Source of the DNA: Thermohalobaculum sp964467005
Lineage (GTDB): Bacteria > Pseudomonadota > Alphaproteobacteria > Rhodobacterales > Rhodobacteraceae
Assembly: GCA_964467005.1 (NCBI GenBank)
Contig: CAYXPI010000073.1
Location: 1-17,624, forward strand
DNA length: 17,624 nt
Direction: 5' to 3'
The translations under genes and the position numbers were made by a program. Below, in pieces: positions 16,201-17,624 of this stretch. The notes below the pieces were generated by a model that was not told the origin of the DNA, did not search any database, and saw only the letters and a list, made by a program, of their open reading frames with translations. Each line of letters starts with the position of its first letter. The first letter of the stretch is position 1.

Positions 16201-16358
16201 AGTGCGCCGGGCGTGAGGGTGAGGTCGGTGCCCGAGATCTGGGCCGTCACGGCGTCGGCGTCCGAGGAGACGATCGCGAAGTTGCTCGCGCCCGGGTAGA
16301 GGGCGGCGAGATCGACGGTCTGAGGCGCGGTCTGGCGGAGAAAGAGGTCGGTGATCAT
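10290..16358 (-). CDS. Giant exported RTX metallophosphoesterase with duplicated beta-sandwich modules
   Basis: This 2022-residue protein begins with a short cadherin/Ig-like segment (1-80). A calcineurin-like phosphoesterase follows (82-400): D90-T-Q92, G129-D130, G161-N-H-D164, H269 in DTHSW and G326-H327-N328. An Ig-like domain (430-510) precedes repeated sandwich modules at 561-971, a LamG-like pair at 1036-1178 and 1268-1408, and two DUF1080/LamG-like modules at 1492-1612 and 1785-1905 with a PKD-like domain between (1612-1703). Residues 1917-1990 form a serralysin-type RTX end (IEGTDRSDRLVGTAADEIL, GGEGSDVFEF). There is no Sec signal, so type I secretion is expected. ATG at 16356-16358 has GGGAG about 10 nt upstream; a TTG at 16427 is in frame but would cross the operator. 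It may hydrolyse extracellular phosphoesters; the substrate is unknown. Confidence 0.85.
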   Translation of the reverse strand: MITDLFLRQTAPQTVDLAALYPGASNFAIVSSDADAVTAQISGTDLTLTPGALGFADLTLSFDTADGPATDPFRAIVVGPNAYSFAVLPDTQSYTSSSDPEIQALFGNMVDYLVEQQDALAIQHVIHVGDITDFGSVAQWTIAEDAMERLDGEISYTLAVGNHDQQRPGFASAFSFESDVDTYFTPEQVGATAAQGGGLYDGFDVGPDTFGNGDSYANSIRNHYTTFTAPDGTDWLVLSLEFGAPDDVLRWASEVVEAHLDHRVIIDTHSWNGGDKRVDPTTEPLTGENDGWGYAIRENPRGINGGEDMWREFASKYPNVTFTFNGHNFLDGAETVVSQAAGDNDVHQIFVNYQNGISGEITGAGDPAEGGRGGNGAFRLVVIDPDNDRLTTHTKFTALDQFFERVDHQEVFEGVALGAPEEIALAKFGPDQVVQASGPTALVTIDPSASILPDGVGAKFRVIDDQGRVLGFSEGAPIEVTLPYGPNRLTLEAEDDNGNLSRDAGVVIVEAPGALLTETFDDGVLDGWSGVQPPGSFAALGTDLGLGLPSLGGVSQIPLTLRFDSSFRPYDNMTGEVLVSFDGGQSFSSLLTLDTSTVPGGTSSLSRSNEAVSLTLTAPSTAETATLAWRLFDADNDWWWAIDTIALTGAESVTLDTFWTEDFEGLAGALQPAADEDIPADLLGWTHTAPDGWTRSFTVDPADAPPGTTEWAGWSFTTPAFWLAADTQSRDSFTLGQGVIAVADSDEWSDGPFGTGSNLGGEMTTMLETLAIPLAGRADAGDADLRLSFDSSFRPYERQTGEVLVSFDGGASFESLLTLNTDTAGGASSLSRANEAVALDFTAPAGTEEVVFRFDYRDTDNDWWWAIDNLALAELTRDATVLLAEDFDGLADDLQPAVDENIPATTLGWTQTPPAGWQREVAPTTSQGTTEWQGWSFVTPEFWLSADGQSRDSFTLGQGVIAVADTDEWDDFNAGAAGNTDEFDTTLTTPGIALAPVGGGQQVTGIDAVGVAALAPDELLRFAPGVTATAENGDGSLIFDYTIALDLAVPEPAAGAFTPLWQTNIANPNDAEAYIQNFGSGTGGIGILGDYAGGFAYDSFQRVVATVARVDADTSLLAIYVDGALVNEVTVPSFRFSVAPEDGVLLLADPANFTTDAALASAAFVGGALSATEVAALGAFDGGAILPAGTANAAEIRVVGDAFVDRLGSSTVEITGAEEKLTFGDLASFGAVPADLLLTADELEAGVLSVEAPEPDEGILVTPAASGVLDEYTFVIDLYVAGGQSSFTALYQTDVTNAGDADIYIRGDGGIGISGNYQGAIEFDAWNRIALTFRLDGDTQILRKYIDGAFVGEQVVDSDITDGTRWSIDADAGFLLLTEPAGFTSDTAVNSLTLTPDVLTDAEIAALGGPDVAGPEGIPANPDAVQLNFDDALDSADFGAAEVELVTLGGDTSYLLKGSIFGNPNGEGTASLYQQSNGGNEILVYTGAGAEDWGDYVYDMVVEPADNDTIGAVFRWQDASTHYELAIDQQSNTRTLTRVVDGAATVLATEAGSYRHFAEQDLRISVIGGEITVTLDEEILFGGPVTDPEPIETGTVGVLSRFMDRVKIDHIAVNAPVLAAKISGDTRVADTDGDGSEILSLSAAGSVVADALASYTWYVGEAPVATGVEAEIAAPAGFSDIRLRIEDSAGAVAEAKVTAKVAEADRILLFEDFEGGPGAFRVVDEGTQNAPSDWQVTGGAYVQASGIGSSQQETGFGAWSLGGEGAYILRDGTYAVYDTPEAAGWTDLHLSTEITPVDGDGIGVLVRYQDPGNYLKLELDDTVGVVQLTRHEDGYETVLARGWTAYEPGETLELEVRLEGDLISTFVDGKPIFGTEVRDDTFKDGTIALYAWNQEGVAFDDVTVADLTFRGPERERIEGTDRSDRLVGTAADEILAPGAGRFDRAVGGEGSDVFEFGAETGNGSRETDWLLDFTPGLDAIDLGGAEIDRAFDLGETVLLRLAGDGDLVVVVGAGSLEEIDFL
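12135..12557 (-). repeat. LamG-like module, second copy
   Basis: It encodes residues 1268-1408 (FTALYQTDVTNAGDADIYIR, GGIGISGNYQGAIEFDAWNR, KYIDGAFVGE, LLLTEPAGFTSDTAV, LTDAEIAALG). It aligns block for block with the first copy but has diverged more than the 190-residue pair. Confidence 0.8.
12825..13253 (-). repeat. LamG-like module, first copy
   Basis: It encodes residues 1036-1178, a concanavalin-A/LamG-like sandwich (FTPLWQTNIANPNDAEAYIQ, GGIGILGDYAGGFAYDSFQR, IYVDGALVNE, LLLADPANFTTDAAL, LSATEVAALG). The second copy at residues 1268-1408 has the same sequence of blocks. Confidence 0.8.
13446..14000 (-). repeat. Second copy of the ~190-residue internal module duplication
   Basis: It encodes residues 787-971. 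It repeats the FDSSFRPY/DNDWWWAID block and the EDFDGLADDLQPAVDENIP...QSRDSFTLGQGVIAVADTDEW block in the same order as the first copy, separated from it by about 36 residues. Confidence 0.9.
14109..14678 (-). repeat. First copy of a ~190-residue internal module duplication
   Basis: It encodes residues 561-750 of the giant protein. It holds an FDSSFRPY...GEVLVSFDGG...DNDWWWAID block followed by an EDFEGLAGALQPAADEDIP...QSRDSFTLGQGVIAVADSDEW block. The next copy matches over its whole length. A 28-nt stretch (14429-14456 against 13754-13781) is identical at the DNA level, which points to recent duplication or gene conversion. Confidence 0.9.
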
Positions 16359-16424
16359 CGGAACACGAGCTCCCGGTGGCGGGTGGGGGGATGCGCCATG
16401 CTTGTCTGGGGCCGATACTTCGGT

Positions 16425-16442
16425 CAAATTGATATAAATTTG
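16425..16442. promoter_or_regulatory. LysR-type operator palindrome between giant RTX gene and second LysR
   Basis: A perfect inverted repeat reads CAAATT-GATATA-AATTTG in an AT-rich island of a GC-rich gap. It lies 66 bp before the giant gene's start codon and 20 bp before the LysR start codon, almost the same layout as the palindrome at 5925-5941. Confidence 0.7.
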
Positions 16443-16462
16443 TCGATTCAGAGGTGGGGCTT

Positions 16463-17356
16463 ATGAATTTTCCCCAGATCCGGGCGTTCTACCACGTGGC
16501 CGCGGAGGGAGGCGTGGGCCGCGCAGCCCAGCTCATCGGCGTCTCCCAGCCCACGATCTCGCAGCACATCAAGGCGTTGGAGGCGAAGAGCGGGCTCAAG
16601 CTCGTGGAGAAAGCCGGGCGAGGGCTGCGGCTCACGAAGGCGGGGCGCGATCTCTTCCTTGTGACCGAACGGTTAATGCGGGCGGCTGCCGAGGTGGAGG
16701 ATGCGCTCGACCGCCGCGCCGCACTGGTGGGCGGGCGGCTGCGTCTGGTGTCGGACAGCGTGACGATTGCCATCGACCTCCTCGATCTCTTCGGCCGGCG
16801 CCATCCCGGCGTCGAGGTCTCGGTGCGGATCGCCTCCTTGAGCGCGGTGGTGGAGGCGGTGGAGCATGGCGGCGCCGAGGTCGGCATCACCTGCGAGCCG
16901 CCGGCGGGGGAGACGCTCCTGATCGAGCCGATCAAGACCGAGGGGCTTTACATCACCCTTCCGCGCGGCCACCCGCGCTCGGGCGCCCGGCAGATCGCGC
17001 TCGCCGATCTCGCGCAGGAGACCGTGATCCTCCGCGAGCCGGGCTCGCGCACCCGGGCGATGGGGGAACGCGCGCTGGCCGCCGCGGGCGTCTCGCCGCG
17101 CAGATTCCTCGAGATCGGCGCGCGGGAGGCGATCCGCGAGGCCGTGGCCCGGGGGCTCGGGGTCACGCTGGTGAGCGAATCCGACACCCCGCCGGACCCG
17201 AGGCTCGTGCACCGCCCCCTTGCGCCGGGGCGGATGCGCTTCGCCTTCGAGGAGTATCTCGTGATCCACCGAGACCGGCGGCGGGTGCCCGCCGTCGCCG
17301 CCTTTCGCGAGACGGCGGCGGGCTATGCGGCGGCGAGCCGGGCGCGGGGGGCCTGA
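16463..17356 (+). CDS. LysR family transcriptional regulator (divergent to the giant RTX phosphoesterase)
   Basis: This 297-residue regulator has its winged helix-turn-helix at residues 1-60 (QIRAFYHVAAEGGVGRAAQL, then VSQPTISQHIKALE) and a LysR substrate-binding domain at about 90-290 (GGRLRLVSDSVTIAIDLLDLF, ITLPRGHPRSG, ETVILREPGSRTR, AVARGLGVTLVSES). The ATG at 16463-16465 is chosen because GAGG lies 8 nt upstream and the protein begins MNFPQIRAFYHVA as in relatives. An in-frame GTG at 16454 would add three residues and lacks support. The gene is divergent from the phosphoesterase gene across a palindrome, so it probably regulates it and itself. It is in the same broad style as the other LysR in this window; some regulators of phosphonate uptake look similar, but the effector is unknown. 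Confidence 0.9.
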   Translation: MNFPQIRAFYHVAAEGGVGRAAQLIGVSQPTISQHIKALEAKSGLKLVEKAGRGLRLTKAGRDLFLVTERLMRAAAEVEDALDRRAALVGGRLRLVSDSVTIAIDLLDLFGRRHPGVEVSVRIASLSAVVEAVEHGGAEVGITCEPPAGETLLIEPIKTEGLYITLPRGHPRSGARQIALADLAQETVILREPGSRTRAMGERALAAAGVSPRRFLEIGAREAIREAVARGLGVTLVSESDTPPDPRLVHRPLAPGRMRFAFEEYLVIHRDRRRVPAVAAFRETAAGYAAASRARGA

Positions 17357-17373
17357 GCCCCGGGGGGCCTCAG
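17353..17373. terminator. Hairpin shared by the convergent LysR and icd genes
   Basis: CTGAG-C-CCC and GGG-C-CTCAG pair around a 3-nt loop with one internal C-C mismatch. The hairpin overlaps the stop codons of both convergent genes and lacks a U-tract on either side. It has the same design as the hairpin at 10257-10281. Confidence 0.45.
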
Positions 17374-17624
17374 CCGGCCAGGGCCGCGTTGAGGTTGTCG
17401 TCGACCTTCTCGAGGAAGCCCATGGTGGTGAGCCAGCCCTGATCCGGGCCCACGAGGAGCGCGAGGTCCTTGGTCATCGACCCGCTTTCCACGGTCGCCA
17501 CCACGGTCTTCTCCAGCGTCTCGGCGAAGGTGCGGAGCGCGTCGTTGCCGTCGAGCGTCGCGCGGTGCTTGAGGCCGCCGGTCCAGGCGTAGATCGAGGC
17601 GATCGAGTTGGTCGAGGTCTGCTC
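17370..17624 (-). CDS. icd: NADP-dependent isocitrate dehydrogenase (C-terminal part; runs off window edge)
   Basis: The enzyme oxidises isocitrate to 2-oxoglutarate in the TCA cycle, in the cytoplasm. Only the last 84 codons and the stop codon are in the window. They read TSTNSIASIYAWTGGLKHRA near the start, then FAETLEKTVVATVESGSMTK, DLALLVGPDQGWLTTMGF and LEKVDDNLNAALAG. These are the conserved end blocks of the eukaryote-like homodimeric NADP-IDH found in many alphaproteobacteria. The stretch shows no frameshift. The gene starts beyond the right edge and converges with the LysR gene, with 13 bp between stop codons. It is a housekeeping gene, not obviously linked to the phosphoesterase locus. 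Confidence 0.93.
   Translation of the reverse strand, partial: EQTSTNSIASIYAWTGGLKHRATLDGNDALRTFAETLEKTVVATVESGSMTKDLALLVGPDQGWLTTMGFLEKVDDNLNAALAG

Noticed and set aside
16359..16427. Extension of the giant RTX protein to an upstream TTG at 16427
   Set aside because: It would add 23 residues of Pro/His-rich sequence without resemblance to an export signal and would place the start inside the operator palindrome.
10098..16466. A plus-strand open frame of about 2100 codons antisense to the whole giant RTX gene
   Set aside because: Its product is dominated by Arg, Ala, Gly, Val, Glu, Asp and His in the pattern expected when a GC3-rich gene is read backwards. It has no recognisable domain, while the minus strand encodes clear phosphoesterase, LamG-like and RTX motifs.
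1..17624. tRNA, rRNA, CRISPR array, insertion sequence or prophage attachment site
   Set aside because: I found no cloverleaf-like segments, regularly spaced repeats, transposase motifs or flanking direct repeats. The only repeats are the in-frame modules of the giant gene.

Overview
The window is GC-rich, almost fully coding DNA with strong GC3 bias. The best guess is an alphaproteobacterium, probably of the Rhodobacterales/roseobacter type. This rests on the gene content (UrtA, an ABC importer with LysR control, RTX proteins carrying DUF4214 and LamG-like modules) and the codon style. No rRNA, tRNA, IS element or CRISPR array is visible. The longest gene-free stretch is 182 bp (394-575).

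Layout. (1) 1-393, minus: the first 131 residues of UrtA, the periplasmic urea-binding protein. It is preceded by a full match to the sigma-54 consensus and a strong Shine-Dalgarno, which suggests nitrogen control. (2) 576-5861, minus: a five-gene operon in the order ATPase, permease, permease, substrate-binding protein, cytoplasmic calcineurin-like phosphodiesterase. It is a CUT1/Ugp-type importer, with start/stop overlaps in the first three genes and strong GC hairpins in the last two gaps. (3) 5968-6855, plus: a divergent LysR regulator; the shared gap holds a perfect palindrome. (4) 6956-9154, plus: an RTX-type secreted protein with a clan GH-A-like catalytic domain and a DUF4214 tail. (5) 9207-10284, plus: a PadR-type regulator overlapping a single-pass membrane protein. 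(6) 10290-16358, minus: a 2022-residue RTX-type secreted metallophosphoesterase built from three consecutive duplicated module pairs. (7) 16463-17356, plus: a second LysR regulator, divergent from the giant gene, with another perfect palindrome between them. (8) 17370-17624, minus: the C-terminus of NADP-dependent isocitrate dehydrogenase.

How the genes may work together (inference). Two LysR regulators each face a target transcript that encodes a calcineurin-like phosphoesterase, one cytoplasmic and one predicted to be exported. Both control regions have the same geometry: a palindrome about 65 bp before the target start codon and 20-26 bp before the LysR start codon. One reading is a scavenging module for phosphodiesters. 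The exported RTX phosphoesterase would work outside the cell, the Ugp-like importer would take up a glycerophosphodiester or phosphorylated polyol, and the cytoplasmic phosphodiesterase would open it. The substrate cannot be read from the sequence. The RTX glycosidase-like protein and the PadR pair may be a separate unit. The two RTX proteins need a type I secretion system that is not in the window.
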